Source: JAAYVZ01 sp035384965
Lineage (GTDB): Bacteria > Acidobacteriota > Thermoanaerobaculia > Thermoanaerobaculales > Thermoanaerobaculaceae
NCBI GenBank assembly: GCA_035384965.1
Contig: DAOOJE010000001.1
Span: 290,826 to 354,825 of the forward strand
Direction: 5' to 3'
Length of the DNA stretch: 64,000 nt
The notes under the pieces are model-generated. The model was not told where the DNA came from. It searched no databases and saw nothing but the letters and a program-made list of their open reading frames with translations. The position numbers and the translations under genes are program-made. Shown piece after piece: positions 8,449 through 17,493 of this stretch (position 1 is the first letter of the stretch; the number at the start of each line of letters is the position of its first letter).

Positions 8449-9041
8449 TCGTCGCCAGGCGCCGTCGGGATGAGCAGCCGCCCCGGCCCGCACGCGGATC
8501 GGGCGGCAGGCTCGGGCGCACCATGAGCTGGGTCGTGCTGGGCCTGGCGATGGCGGCACTGGGGTGTGGGCGCCGCGCTGCCGCACCGGCCGCGGTGGCG
8601 ACCCCTGTCGCCGCCCGTCCCGGTACCAGCACGCTGGTGCTCTTTTTCGTCGGCGAGCAGGGGCGCCTGCGGCGGGAGTCGCGCGAGGTGGCGGAGCTGC
8701 CCGCGGCCACCCAGGCGCGGGTTCGCCTGGTGCTCGACGAGCTGCTTGGCGGCTCGCGCTCGGGGCTGGCATCGCCCATGCCGTGGGCCGTGACGGTGCA
8801 GGCGGTGTTTGCCGACCGTGCCGGCAACGTCTTCGTCGACCTCTCCGCCCCCCCGCAGCCGTCCGTGGCCGGAACCAGCGCCGAGCTGGCGTTCGTGTAC
8901 TCGATCGTCAACAGTGTCGTCGCCAACTGCCCCGGTGTGGCCGGCGTGCAGCTGCTCATCGGCGGCAAGGAGGTCGCGACGGTCGGCAACATCGACCTCC
9001 GCCGTCCACTGGCCCCCAATCTGGACGTCGTCGAACCGTGA
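8445..9041 (+). CDS. GerMN-domain lipoprotein
   Basis: 198 aa from GTG 8445, which overlaps the amidase stop (GTGA); an internal ATG at 8523 is the alternative. A basic N-region leads to WVVLGLAMAALGCG, a plausible lipobox (Cys about residue 37). The rest is a GerMN domain: STLVLFFVGEQGRL, LDELLGGSRSGLASPMP, NVFVDLSAPP, ELAFVYSIVNSVVANCPGVAGVQLLIGGKEV. In Bacillus GerM is an envelope protein needed for cortex and germination; in non-sporeformers the domain is a cell-envelope lipoprotein of unknown biochemistry. Gene order gerMN-murI-rph recalls racE-gerM-rph of Bacillus, supporting a peptidoglycan-linked job. Confidence 0.85.
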   Translation: MIVARRRRDEQPPRPARGSGGRLGRTMSWVVLGLAMAALGCGRRAAAPAAVATPVAARPGTSTLVLFFVGEQGRLRRESREVAELPAATQARVRLVLDELLGGSRSGLASPMPWAVTVQAVFADRAGNVFVDLSAPPQPSVAGTSAELAFVYSIVNSVVANCPGVAGVQLLIGGKEVATVGNIDLRRPLAPNLDVVEP

Positions 9042-9835
9042 GCGACCGGCGCCCGATCGGCGTCTTCGACTCCGGGATCGGGGGACTCACGGTGCTCTCG
9101 GCCCTCTGCTGCCGCCTTCCCGCCGAGCGGTTCGTGTACCTCGGGGACACCGCCAGGTTGCCGTACGGCACCAAGTCGGCCGAGACCGTGACCCGGTACG
9201 CCTTGCGCGCCGGCCGTTTCCTGGCGGACGAGCGGATCAAGCTGCTGGTCGTCGCCTGCAACACCGCCTCGGCGGCGGCGCTGCCGGCGCTCGAGCGCGA
9301 ACTGTCGGTGCCGGTTATCGGCGTCGTGGAGCCAGGAGCCCGGGTGGCCGTGGCGCGCAGCACCGGCGCCATCGGGCTCATCGGCACCGAGTCGACGGTG
9401 GCCTCGGGCGCTTACCAGCGGGCGATCCAGGCCCTGGGTGGGAGCTCGCCGGTGCGCGCTCGCGCTTGTCCGCTGTTCGTGCCGCTGGCCGAGGAAGGGT
9501 GGTTCGACCATCCGGTCACGCGCATGGTCGCCTCGATCTACCTCGCGGAGCTGCGGGGGGTGGTGGACACCGTGATCCTGGGATGCACCCACTACCCGCT
9601 GCTCAAGCCGGCGATTGCCGAGGCGCTGGGCGAGGGCGTGCACCTCGTCGACTCCGCCGTGGCCGTGGCCGAGGAAGTGGCGGTGCGGCTGCGCGCCTCC
9701 GGCACGGCGGCCGAGGGTGGCGACGGTGAGGTGCGCCTGCTCGTCACCGATGCCCCGGCCCGCATAGCGCGCATTGCCGCCCTCATCCTCGGCGACGACA
9801 CCCCGCCGCTCCAACTCGTCGACCTCCCCGCCTGA
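9038..9835 (+). CDS. murI: Glutamate racemase
   Basis: 265 aa. It supplies D-glutamate for peptidoglycan. The two catalytic cysteines are present in VVACNTASA and ILGCTHYPLL; the N-terminal IGVFDSGIGGLTVL and YLGDTARLPYGTKS blocks are standard. GTG 9038 overlaps the preceding stop as GTGA, indicating translational coupling to the GerMN lipoprotein. No unusual features. Confidence 0.97.
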   Translation: MSDRRPIGVFDSGIGGLTVLSALCCRLPAERFVYLGDTARLPYGTKSAETVTRYALRAGRFLADERIKLLVVACNTASAAALPALERELSVPVIGVVEPGARVAVARSTGAIGLIGTESTVASGAYQRAIQALGGSSPVRARACPLFVPLAEEGWFDHPVTRMVASIYLAELRGVVDTVILGCTHYPLLKPAIAEALGEGVHLVDSAVAVAEEVAVRLRASGTAAEGGDGEVRLLVTDAPARIARIAALILGDDTPPLQLVDLPA

Positions 9836-9894
9836 GCGGGGGCCGGCTTGTCGCGTCGCGGCATCTCGACTACCGTGCGCGGCGTGGAGGTCGC

Positions 9895-10674
9895 ATGACG
9901 CCGGAACCGAGCCTGGTGCGCGACGATGGGCGGACGGACGAGCAGCCTCGCCCGCTGGTGCTGACCCTGGACTTCGTGAAATACCCGGAGGGGAGCGTGC
10001 TGGCGCGAGCCGGGGACACCGTGGTGCTCTGCAACGTCACGGTCGAGGGGAAGGTCCCGCCGTTCCTGCGCGACACCGGGGAGGGCTGGCTGACCAGCGA
10101 GTACGCGATGCTTCCCCGCGCCACCGAGTCGCGCACCCAGCGGGAGACCGGCAAGGGCGCTCCCTCCGGCCGCTCGGCCGAGATCCAGCGCCTCATCGGC
10201 CGCTCGTTGCGGGCGGCCCTCGACCTCGGGGCGCTGGGCGAGCGGACGCTGCTCGTGGACTGCGACGTCCTGCAAGCCGACGGCGGCACCCGGACCCTCG
10301 CCGTCACGGGGGCGTTCGTGGCGGTGGTGCTGGCGCTGCTGCGGCTGCGCAAGGAGCGGGCGCTGCCCGACTGGCCGGTCCGCGACCAGGTGGCCGCGGT
10401 CTCGGTCGGCAAGGTGGGAGGCCGCTACCTGCTCGACCTCGCGTACAGCGAGGACAGCCGGGCCGCGGTGGACCTCAACCTGGTCGGCACGGCCCGGAGC
10501 GGGATCGTGGAGGTCCAGGGCACCGGCGAGCGAGAGGCGTTCTCGCGGAGCGAGCTCGATCGCATGCTCGACCTGGCCGAGCGCGGACTGCAGCAGGCGT
10601 TTGCCGCCCAGAGCCAGGTGCTTGCCCGCCGTCTCGCCGAGGCAGGCCTGGGGAGCCTCACGGCGCACGCCTGA
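9895..10674 (+). CDS. rph: Ribonuclease PH
   Basis: 259 aa, typical length. RNase PH is a phosphorolytic 3'-5' exoribonuclease that trims tRNA 3' ends, forming hexameric rings. Blocks seen: EGSVLARAGDTVVLCNVTV, GWLTSEYAMLPRATESRT, the Arg-rich EIQRLIGRSLRAALDL (phosphate/RNA contacts), DCDVLQADGGTRT and AAVSVGKVGG...LDLAYSEDS. The ATG at 9895 has a TGGAGG ribosome site, and a -10-like TACCGT sits at 9871-9876, so it may have its own promoter besides lying downstream of murI. The 3' end converges with the giant fusion gene. Confidence 0.97.
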   Translation: MTPEPSLVRDDGRTDEQPRPLVLTLDFVKYPEGSVLARAGDTVVLCNVTVEGKVPPFLRDTGEGWLTSEYAMLPRATESRTQRETGKGAPSGRSAEIQRLIGRSLRAALDLGALGERTLLVDCDVLQADGGTRTLAVTGAFVAVVLALLRLRKERALPDWPVRDQVAAVSVGKVGGRYLLDLAYSEDSRAAVDLNLVGTARSGIVEVQGTGEREAFSRSELDRMLDLAERGLQQAFAAQSQVLARRLAEAGLGSLTAHA

Positions 10675-10711
10675 CCACCTGCGAGCGAGCGCGCCGGGAT
10701 CGACGAGCCCG

Positions 10712-13700
10712 TCAGGAGAGCCGAGCGCTGCGCCGGTCTCCTGCCGGACGGGGCCACGGGAAGCGCACGAGGCGGTTTTCGATGTCGGTCACCACGAGCT
10801 GCCCGTGGACGGGGTCGAAGGCGATGCCGATGGGAATCGCCACCGGCGGGACCAGCGAGGCTGTCTGGATGGTCTGGCGGAGCTGGCCCTGGGGCGAGTA
10901 GGCGCGGATCTCGCCGGCCAGCGGCACCGTGACCCACAGCAACCCGGCGGCATCCACCGCGACGTGCGGCTCGGAAAACACTTCCCGGCGCCAGCCGGGC
11001 ACCGCGAAGAGGGTGAGGAGGGTGCCGTCGGGGCGGAAGACCTGGACCCGCCCGTTGCCGCTGTCGCACACGACCAGGTGGCCGGCAGCGTCGACCGCCA
11101 GCCCCATCGGCTCGAACAGCGCCCCGGGGGCGTTGCCGTGCTCGCCCCAGCTGCCGAGCTGGCGGCCGTCGGAGGTGAAGTGCACGATGCGATGGTTGCC
11201 GGTGTCGGCCACCCACACGCTGCCGTCGCGCCCCACGGCAATGCCGCGGGGGCCATAGAAGTCGCCGCTCCACTCGCGGAGCGCCACCCCCTCTGGATCG
11301 AACACCTGGACCCGCGCGTTCCAGGTGTCCGCCACGAAGATCGATCCGTCCGGCCCCACCGCCACGTCGGTGGGCTCGGTCAGCTCCCCCGGAGCTGTAC
11401 CCTTGCGGCCCCACACCGCGACCGCGGTGCTATCCGGCGCCACGACCTGGATGCGGTGGTGCCCGAAGTCGGCCACCACGGCGTTTCCGACCCGGTCGCA
11501 GGCCACGCCGCGCGGCTCGCGCCAATAGCCGGGCAGGGCCTGCGGTTCACCCGTCTCGTCCCGTCCGGCTTCCCGAGCCGTGAGCGGGAACGTCCCGGGG
11601 AGGTTGTCACGCACGCCGAAGATGCTCACCTCCGGGTTCTCGTACAGCAGCACGAGAAGGTCGTTCCAGGTCCGGAAGTTGCCCAGGTTGGCGCCGCGGT
11701 AGGTCTGGCGCTCGAGCCGGCCCACGAACACCAGCCCGACGTGGTGGCGCGCCAGGGCGTCGGCGACGAGCAGCGGGCTCGGCGACGTGTAAACGAGTTC
11801 GATATCGCGCTTGCGCTGCTCGATGGCGGTCCGGCTCTGGCTGCGCTGAAAGACGTGGTACTCCCACCCCAGCACCGTGGGAAGACCGGTGTTCATGCTC
11901 ACCCGCGCGTACTCCTGGTACGAGGGACCGAACGCCTCGACCACCACCGGCAGCCCCTTGACGGAGCGGTTCAGCCAGTCGAACGCCGCCTTCTCGTGCG
12001 GGGCGCGGTGCTCGAGGTACGCCATCCCGTCGAGGGTGCAGCGGGGTCCTGCTGTGTGGCGGCCGGTCACCGCGCCCCAGGCGCCGGTGACGGCCGTGAA
12101 CGCCGCCACGGTGCACGCCGCCCCGACCGCCAGCCGCCACATCCGCCCCCCCCATCCCCCGGCGGCGAACACCCGGGGCAGGAGCCCCGCCGCCGCCACC
12201 GTCACGAGCAGCCAGGCGTCGAGGTAAAACTTGAAGATCGTGTTCATGCGGTCCCACACGAACACGAACTCGCACCCCAGCACCAGGCCGACGGCCATGG
12301 CGGCCAGGGCGAGCGGCAGGCGCGACGCCGGGGAGGCGTCCCGCATCCCGGCGAGAAGCACCGCGAGCAGGATGGCTGCGAGCAACGCCACCGACCGGCT
12401 CGCGGCTTCTCGCCCGGGCACCAAGCCCGGGGCCATGAGCACAGCGGCCGCCGCAGCGACGGCCAGCATCCCGGCCGCCGCCACCCGCCAGCCCAGGGGC
12501 CGGGCCGCCATGCGGGCTCGCCACCATGCGCCGAACCCCGAGGGGACCGCGATGAGCCAGGGCAAGCCGAAGATCAGCAGAACCTTCCAAGGGTGCGCGT
12601 ACGGCCCCACCTCCCGCCCCCACGACCGCGGCGGAGGGGAAAAGTTGTGCCAGAACGGCTGGGTCAGCAGCAACGCGCCGGCGCTCACCACCGCCACCGG
12701 CAGCAGCCATCGCCGTGCAGCGGCTGCTAGCCACGCGGCGACGCCCCGTTCCGGCGCCTCCCCCCACCACGCGACCAGCGCCACCCACGCCACTGCCGCC
12801 AGGTAGGTCGGCGTGCTCCAGCCGTTGGTGATCATGATGGCGCCCAGGGCTGCCGCCCCGAGCGCCAGCAGCGCCGCCCGCTGCGGGCGGCCGGGACGCG
12901 ACGCGGCGAGAGCGAGTGCGAGGAGGGCGATCAGCGTCAGCGCCCACGGCATCGCCAGCACGTGCGCGTGGAGGTCCGCGAAGACCAGGTTCCACGCCGG
13001 GACCTCGTTGATGGTGTTCGGGATCACCCTGGAGGTGGCCCAGAAGTAGTCGAAGTTGACCACCCGCCGCCGCCACAGCTCGCCCGGGCCCGCCAGGTTG
13101 CCCGCCAGCACGCACAGCCCCACCGCCCACACGCCCCAGCGCAGCCGCCCCCCGAGAAACGCCCCGGCAGCCAGCGCCGCAGCCGCGAGCAGCAGGGCAG
13201 TCAGCGCGATGCCGAGGTTGAACATGATCTCGGGAGCGATGGCCAGCGCCTTGCCGAGTGCCGCAACCAGGAAATGGCCGAAATAGGTGTAGTGGAGCGC
13301 CGAGCCCGAAAACCACGGCTCCGGAGGCGGCAGCGTGGAGGTGCGGTACAGCGCGTTGAGGAACGAGAAGTCCATTGGCTTCTCGCCCCAGTAAATTTCG
13401 GGGTTGAGCAGCCGGAGCCCGAGGAAGGCAGCGAAGCACCCCCACACCACGACCTCGCTCACCATGACTTCCCGGACCGCCGGCCGGGGCCGGAAGCGGC
13501 GCCAGGCGAGCCCGCCGGCGAGCATCACGGCGGCGGCCGCGGCCAGTACGGTGGTGCGCGCGAGCGGCAGCCATCCGGCGGCCACCAGCCACCAGCTCCC
13601 GAGCCCCACCAGCAGCACCCCCACCGGCTTGCCCAGGGCGTACACCCCCTGCCGGGCCGTGCCGAGCCCGCTGGCCAGCAGCGCCCACCCGGCGAGCCCG

Positions 13701-15490
13701 AGCGCCTCGAGGAGGCCGGCTAGCAGCAGCGTGGCGAGCCAGCCGTTCTTGACGGCCGGCGCAGCGCCGGTCACCGGAGCGTCGGCCCGCGCGGTCAGCA
13801 TCTGGGCCCGGCTGATCGGCCGCGAGGCGACCGCACCCCGGATGCGCCGCTCGATCTCCTCGGCCGGCAGCCTCGCCTGGTTGCGGAAGATCAGCACCTT
13901 GGGGTGGTCGTAGACGGAAAACGACTCATCGGCCAGCTCGGAGGGCAGCTCGAGGCCGAAAAGCCTCGGGCGCGACGTGAAGTCGACAAGAATGTCGTAC
14001 CCGAGGTCGCCGGCGAACAGCAGGTAAAAGAAGTTGCTGGTGAGGGGAAAGCGGGCGTGTGCCTGCGTCGTGGCGCCGTACAGCCGCTTGGTCTGCAGGG
14101 CGATGAAGTCTGCGACCGCGACCTCCTGGGCCAGCCGCGCCACCTTACCCGGACCGTCGGGCTCGTAGAACGGAAAGTTGATCACCACCGTCGCGGTCTC
14201 GGGCCTGCGCCCCGGCAGGTGCTGGGGAAACCCCTCGTCCCAGTCCTGCGAGAGCACGCGGCTGCCCGGCGGCACGTGGGCGTAGTACCACTCGGAGGCG
14301 GCGCGCACCGTGTGCGGGCGCACATAGATGGCCATGAAGGCGAGCAAGTAAGCGGCGCTGGCCGTCACCACCCCGGCCCGCACCCAGCGGCCGAGACGGG
14401 CAACGCGCCCCCAGCGCTGCAGCGCCGCCGCCCCCCAGAGGACGAGCAGCGGGTAGACCGGCAGCAGGTAGCGCGGGAACTTTACGTCGAACGACATGGT
14501 CACGGCCGCGAACGGCACGACCCAGGCGAGCAGCAGCAGCTCGCCGGCCCGGCGCTCCCGCGCCCCTCGCACCACGGCGAGTGCAAGGCCGGCGAGAGCG
14601 GTGAGCCCGAGGGCGGGCCCCATCCCCCAGACCACCAGCTCGCGCAGGTCGTACGCGACCTTCGGCACCCCCACGTACTGGTTGGTGTAGGGGTACAGCC
14701 CGGCGTTCCTGACCATCGCGCTCTGTTCCAGCACGTCGTGGAGAAAAGCACGGTGGTCCAGCAGCGCGTACGGCTGGCCGAGGCAAAAGCCGGCCGCCAG
14801 AGCCGCGCCGGCGGCGGCGCCCCAACCGAGCATGCGTCCCCAGGCGCGGCACGGGGCCCATCGCAGCACCGCCGCCAGGCCGAGCGGCAGCGCCAGCGGA
14901 GCAGCCGAAACCTTGGTGGCGAGCGCGAGGCCTCCCACCACGCCAGCGGCGACCACGTCGCCCAGACGCCCACCTTCCGCCGCCCGCACCGCGAGGTGCA
15001 GCGCCAGCAGCACGAGCGTCGAAAGCGGAATGTCGTTGGTCGCGAAGTGGGCGTTCTGGACAGGCAGCACGCACACCGCGAGCAGCGAGGCAGCCAGAAG
15101 CCCCGTCGCCCGGTCGAACAGGCGGCGCCCGAGCAGGAAGACGAGGAGCACCGACAGCGTGCCCCACACCGCGCCGAGCAGGCGACCGGCCCGGATCGCG
15201 CCGTCGTAGCCCCCCCACCAGGGGTCGACGAGCGCCGCGAGCGAGCACACCGCCCGCGTGACGTAGAGCGGGAACGACCCGTAGGCGAAGAAGTGCGGGT
15301 TGAGCTGCAGCGGCTTGAACGACATCCCCGCCGCCGCCTCCGCGATCCGCCGTTCGTCGGGGTGGAAGTTCGCGCCCTGGTCCCAGTTGACGCCGAAGAC
15401 CCGGACCCCCAGCGCGAGCGCGAGGAGCGCCGCGAGCGCCCACCGGCGCTGCCAGGGTGGAAGGCGGGTGGACGGATCGAGCGCGCTCAT
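10712..15490 (-). CDS. Giant membrane fusion: GT39-like glycosyltransferase, DUF2298 (Chlor_Arch_YYY) and NHL beta-propeller
   Basis: 1592 aa in one uninterrupted frame. Residues about 1-540 form a GT-C/GT39 (PMT-like) module with a first TM helix and an acidic periplasmic-loop motif FHPDERRIAEA, then many TM helices. Residues about 575-1290 match the DUF2298/Chlor_Arch_YYY membrane family: EKPMDFSFLNALYRT, LHYTYFGHFLVAALGK, TNGWSTPTYL, WDRMNTIFKFYLDAW and a soluble C-terminal block with LPTVLGWEYHVFQRS. Residues about 1300-1592 carry five or six NHL repeats (EPTDVAVGPDGSIFVADTWN, GPRGIAVGRDGSVWVADTGN, EPMGLAVDAAGHLVVCDSGN). It likely transfers a sugar from a lipid carrier at the outer face of the inner membrane, with the propeller in the periplasm; the acceptor is unknown. 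The start ATG overlaps the upstream stop (ATGA). Confidence 0.88.
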   Translation of the reverse strand: MSALDPSTRLPPWQRRWALAALLALALGVRVFGVNWDQGANFHPDERRIAEAAAGMSFKPLQLNPHFFAYGSFPLYVTRAVCSLAALVDPWWGGYDGAIRAGRLLGAVWGTLSVLLVFLLGRRLFDRATGLLAASLLAVCVLPVQNAHFATNDIPLSTLVLLALHLAVRAAEGGRLGDVVAAGVVGGLALATKVSAAPLALPLGLAAVLRWAPCRAWGRMLGWGAAAGAALAAGFCLGQPYALLDHRAFLHDVLEQSAMVRNAGLYPYTNQYVGVPKVAYDLRELVVWGMGPALGLTALAGLALAVVRGARERRAGELLLLAWVVPFAAVTMSFDVKFPRYLLPVYPLLVLWGAAALQRWGRVARLGRWVRAGVVTASAAYLLAFMAIYVRPHTVRAASEWYYAHVPPGSRVLSQDWDEGFPQHLPGRRPETATVVINFPFYEPDGPGKVARLAQEVAVADFIALQTKRLYGATTQAHARFPLTSNFFYLLFAGDLGYDILVDFTSRPRLFGLELPSELADESFSVYDHPKVLIFRNQARLPAEEIERRIRGAVASRPISRAQMLTARADAPVTGAAPAVKNGWLATLLLAGLLEALGLAGWALLASGLGTARQGVYALGKPVGVLLVGLGSWWLVAAGWLPLARTTVLAAAAAVMLAGGLAWRRFRPRPAVREVMVSEVVVWGCFAAFLGLRLLNPEIYWGEKPMDFSFLNALYRTSTLPPPEPWFSGSALHYTYFGHFLVAALGKALAIAPEIMFNLGIALTALLLAAAALAAGAFLGGRLRWGVWAVGLCVLAGNLAGPGELWRRRVVNFDYFWATSRVIPNTINEVPAWNLVFADLHAHVLAMPWALTLIALLALALAASRPGRPQRAALLALGAAALGAIMITNGWSTPTYLAAVAWVALVAWWGEAPERGVAAWLAAAARRWLLPVAVVSAGALLLTQPFWHNFSPPPRSWGREVGPYAHPWKVLLIFGLPWLIAVPSGFGAWWRARMAARPLGWRVAAAGMLAVAAAAAVLMAPGLVPGREAASRSVALLAAILLAVLLAGMRDASPASRLPLALAAMAVGLVLGCEFVFVWDRMNTIFKFYLDAWLLVTVAAAGLLPRVFAAGGWGGRMWRLAVGAACTVAAFTAVTGAWGAVTGRHTAGPRCTLDGMAYLEHRAPHEKAAFDWLNRSVKGLPVVVEAFGPSYQEYARVSMNTGLPTVLGWEYHVFQRSQSRTAIEQRKRDIELVYTSPSPLLVADALARHHVGLVFVGRLERQTYRGANLGNFRTWNDLLVLLYENPEVSIFGVRDNLPGTFPLTAREAGRDETGEPQALPGYWREPRGVACDRVGNAVVADFGHHRIQVVAPDSTAVAVWGRKGTAPGELTEPTDVAVGPDGSIFVADTWNARVQVFDPEGVALREWSGDFYGPRGIAVGRDGSVWVADTGNHRIVHFTSDGRQLGSWGEHGNAPGALFEPMGLAVDAAGHLVVCDSGNGRVQVFRPDGTLLTLFAVPGWRREVFSEPHVAVDAAGLLWVTVPLAGEIRAYSPQGQLRQTIQTASLVPPVAIPIGIAFDPVHGQLVVTDIENRLVRFPWPRPAGDRRSARLS

Positions 15491-16599
15491 GCCCTCGTCG
15501 CGGGCTGGCCCGACCGCAGGTAGCGCTCGAACAGGGCGCCCCACGGGGACGAGGCGGCGAACTGGCGGACGCGGACGCGGCCGAAGAGGGGGTACCACAC
15601 GAAGTCGTGGTACACGTACGACCCGGCCACAAAGAGGTACACGAGCGGGGTGCGGAAGAAGAGCTTCTGCAACCCCTTGAGGGGACCGAACCAGAGCACG
15701 TCGCCGAACCGGCTGGCGAAGTTGTCCCCCACCTTGAAGCCCCAGTTTTCTTCGGCAATTTCCGGCTGGCCGACGACCTCGATGTCGCGGGGGTCGGCGG
15801 TCCCCAGCCCCCGCTCGTGCGCCAGTGCCAGGTAGCGGATGGAGAGGGGGTCGAACCCCATGAGACGGGCGGCAACCGCGTCGATCGCCACCTGATCGGC
15901 CGCTGCCAGCAGGACATCCTTGCGCACCGGGATCATGGTCCGGGGTCCCGGCCCGTTGCCGGCCGTGGTGCCGTCCATGACCGCGAACAACCCGGTGTGG
16001 ATCTCCTTCTGGATGGTCAGCAGGTCGACGAGCGTCTCGTGGATCCAGGTGTGGGTGTAGTGCCGGCGGGTGGCCAAAAGCCCGCCGAAGGCGTTCTTCA
16101 TCGCCCCCGTGGTGGTGGTGTAGATGTGGCACTTGACCGTCGGCAGGTGCACGACGTTGGTGCCGATGAAAAACTCCGGGATGCGAATGCCGTCGGGAAA
16201 GATGCGCGGCAGCGCCAGCATCGGGCCCCGCGGCACGTACTCCACCCACGCGAGGTCCCAGGCGAAGCAGTTGTAGCGGGTGGGGACGCCGTAACGGCGG
16301 AGCACTTCCACGTAGCCGTTGAGACGCTCGCCCTTCTTGGGATCGGTGACCACCGTGTTGTTCTGCACGCACACGAGGTCGGTCTGTCCGGCGGCGCGCA
16401 GCCCGAGGATGGTGCCCTCGAGCTGCCACGGCGTGGTGTTCGCGCCCGGGAACGGGAAGTGCCACGAGATGTTGTCCTTGAGGATCGTGGTGCAACCCGG
16501 GGCGAGAGCTTCCCGCGCGCCCCCGAGTTCCATGAGGCGCACGGTATCGTCGAGGACCCGTTCGGGGGTGGTTCGCAGCAGCGCGACTCGGCTCTTCAC
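15487..16599 (-). CDS. DUF362 domain protein
   Basis: 370 aa from GTG 16599 with a well-spaced GGAGG ribosome site; the start overlaps the prenyltransferase stop (GTGA) and its own stop overlaps the next start (ATGA). DUF362 features: LKDNISWHFPFPGANT, VVHLPTVKCH, GAMKNAFGGL, and AAADQVAIDAVAARLMGFDP. The family is often annotated as iron-sulfur or redox proteins, but no ferredoxin-type Cys cluster is present here. The C-terminus contains an aromatic hydrophobic segment (LVYLFVAGSYVYHDFVWYPL) that may anchor it to the membrane. Tight coupling to a polyprenyl-phosphate enzyme and a GT39 fusion suggests a role in the same glycan pathway; its reaction is not known. Confidence 0.85.
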   Translation of the reverse strand: MKSRVALLRTTPERVLDDTVRLMELGGAREALAPGCTTILKDNISWHFPFPGANTTPWQLEGTILGLRAAGQTDLVCVQNNTVVTDPKKGERLNGYVEVLRRYGVPTRYNCFAWDLAWVEYVPRGPMLALPRIFPDGIRIPEFFIGTNVVHLPTVKCHIYTTTTGAMKNAFGGLLATRRHYTHTWIHETLVDLLTIQKEIHTGLFAVMDGTTAGNGPGPRTMIPVRKDVLLAAADQVAIDAVAARLMGFDPLSIRYLALAHERGLGTADPRDIEVVGQPEIAEENWGFKVGDNFASRFGDVLWFGPLKGLQKLFFRTPLVYLFVAGSYVYHDFVWYPLFGRVRVRQFAASSPWGALFERYLRSGQPATRA

Positions 16600-17471
16600 G
16601 GATGACCTCCGGCCCGGGCGACGATGAGCCCGGCGAGCGCCGTCCAGACCACGACGGTGAGCAGCAGCGGGCGATCCGCGAGGAGCGCGGCCGTGGGGTC
16701 CTGCGAACCCTCCCTGGTGAGCAGGAAAAGGTAGCGCAGGATCCCGAACAGCACCACCGGCGCCGTGATCAGGAGCCCCTTGGAGTGAAACTTGGCCTGG
16801 GTGTCGGGGGCCACGGTATACAGCACGTAGGCCACCAGCGTGACGCCGGCCAGAAGCGTCACCGCCTCGGTGAGGAACGCCGCCGGGTAGCGTGGGGTGC
16901 GCGAGGTGGGATGGGAGACCTCCGGCACCCGCTTCCCGAACGCCAGCAGCAGCGCCAGCAAGAAGCCGCAAATGAGCAGCCAGTGCGAGATCTCGACGCT
17001 GATCGCCAGCGCCCCCGCTGCCAGGCGCACCACGAAGCCGGTGGCGAGCAGCATCGCCTCCAGCACCGGGACCAGCTTGCCGCCCAGCGAGTAGACGAGG
17101 TTCAAGCCCAAGTAAATGCCGAGGGTGACGAGCACACCCCGTCCCAGCACTGCCCCCAGTGCCACCGCGGCTATGGCCAGCACCGCCGCTGCCGCCAGGG
17201 CGACGCCGACCGGGATTTCGCCGGCGGCGATCGGGCGGCGCCGCTTGATCGGATCGGCGCGATCCGCCTCGCGGTCGACCACGTCGTTGACGAGGTACAC
17301 GGCCGAGGATGCGAGGCAGAACAGGCCTGCTGCCGCCCCCACCCTGAGCAGGGCCGAGGGGTCGAAGGCGTGGCCGGCGAACACCGCCGGCGCGACCACG
17401 AAGCCGTTCTTGAGCCACTGTCGCGGGCGCATGGCCCGCACCAGGGCGGCGGCGGCGCGGACGACGGTCAC
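16596..17471 (-). CDS. UbiA-family prenyltransferase, DPPR-synthase-like
   Basis: 291 aa from GTG 17471. It resembles decaprenyl-phosphate phosphoribosyltransferase: LVRAMRPRQWLKNGFV at the N-terminus, the first Asp-rich motif YLVNDVVDREADRADPIKRRRPIAAG, and the second region PVLEAMLLATGFVVRLAAGALA (Glu where the family often has Asp). Eight or nine TM helices are predicted. The family moves phosphoribose from PRPP onto polyprenyl phosphate, the first step to polyprenyl-phospho-arabinose or -ribose donors. ATG 17495 is the other start candidate, but the GTG is 13 nt from a -10-like TAGCAT with no Shine-Dalgarno, like other leaderless genes here. First gene of a three-gene operon. Confidence 0.85.
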   Translation of the reverse strand: MTVVRAAAALVRAMRPRQWLKNGFVVAPAVFAGHAFDPSALLRVGAAAGLFCLASSAVYLVNDVVDREADRADPIKRRRPIAAGEIPVGVALAAAAVLAIAAVALGAVLGRGVLVTLGIYLGLNLVYSLGGKLVPVLEAMLLATGFVVRLAAGALAISVEISHWLLICGFLLALLLAFGKRVPEVSHPTSRTPRYPAAFLTEAVTLLAGVTLVAYVLYTVAPDTQAKFHSKGLLITAPVVLFGILRYLFLLTREGSQDPTAALLADRPLLLTVVVWTALAGLIVARAGGHP

Positions 17472-17478
17472 GCCGGCA

Positions 17479-17488
17479 ATGCTAGCAT
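17479..17488. promoter_or_regulatory. Palindromic shared -10 (divergent promoter)
   Basis: ATGCTAGCAT is a perfect palindrome, giving an extended -10 (TGC-TAGCAT) on each strand: 11 nt before the tlyA ATG and 13 nt before the prenyltransferase GTG. The two start codons are only 22 bp apart, so the two polymerases would compete for one site. Confidence 0.5.
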
Positions 17489-17493
17489 CCCTC

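Noticed and set aside
5331..9041. Very long plus-strand open frame (1236 codons) spanning the transporter, methyltransferase and amidase
   Set aside because: Shadow of several real genes in a GC-rich genome; only its last part (GerMN) is a gene. Arg/Pro/His-rich translation with no domain.
15487..16495. The N-terminal extension of the 1927-codon frame upstream of the GT39 fusion
   Set aside because: This part is a shadow of the DUF362 gene; the fusion really starts at ATG 15490, where a TM helix and the ATGA overlap occur.
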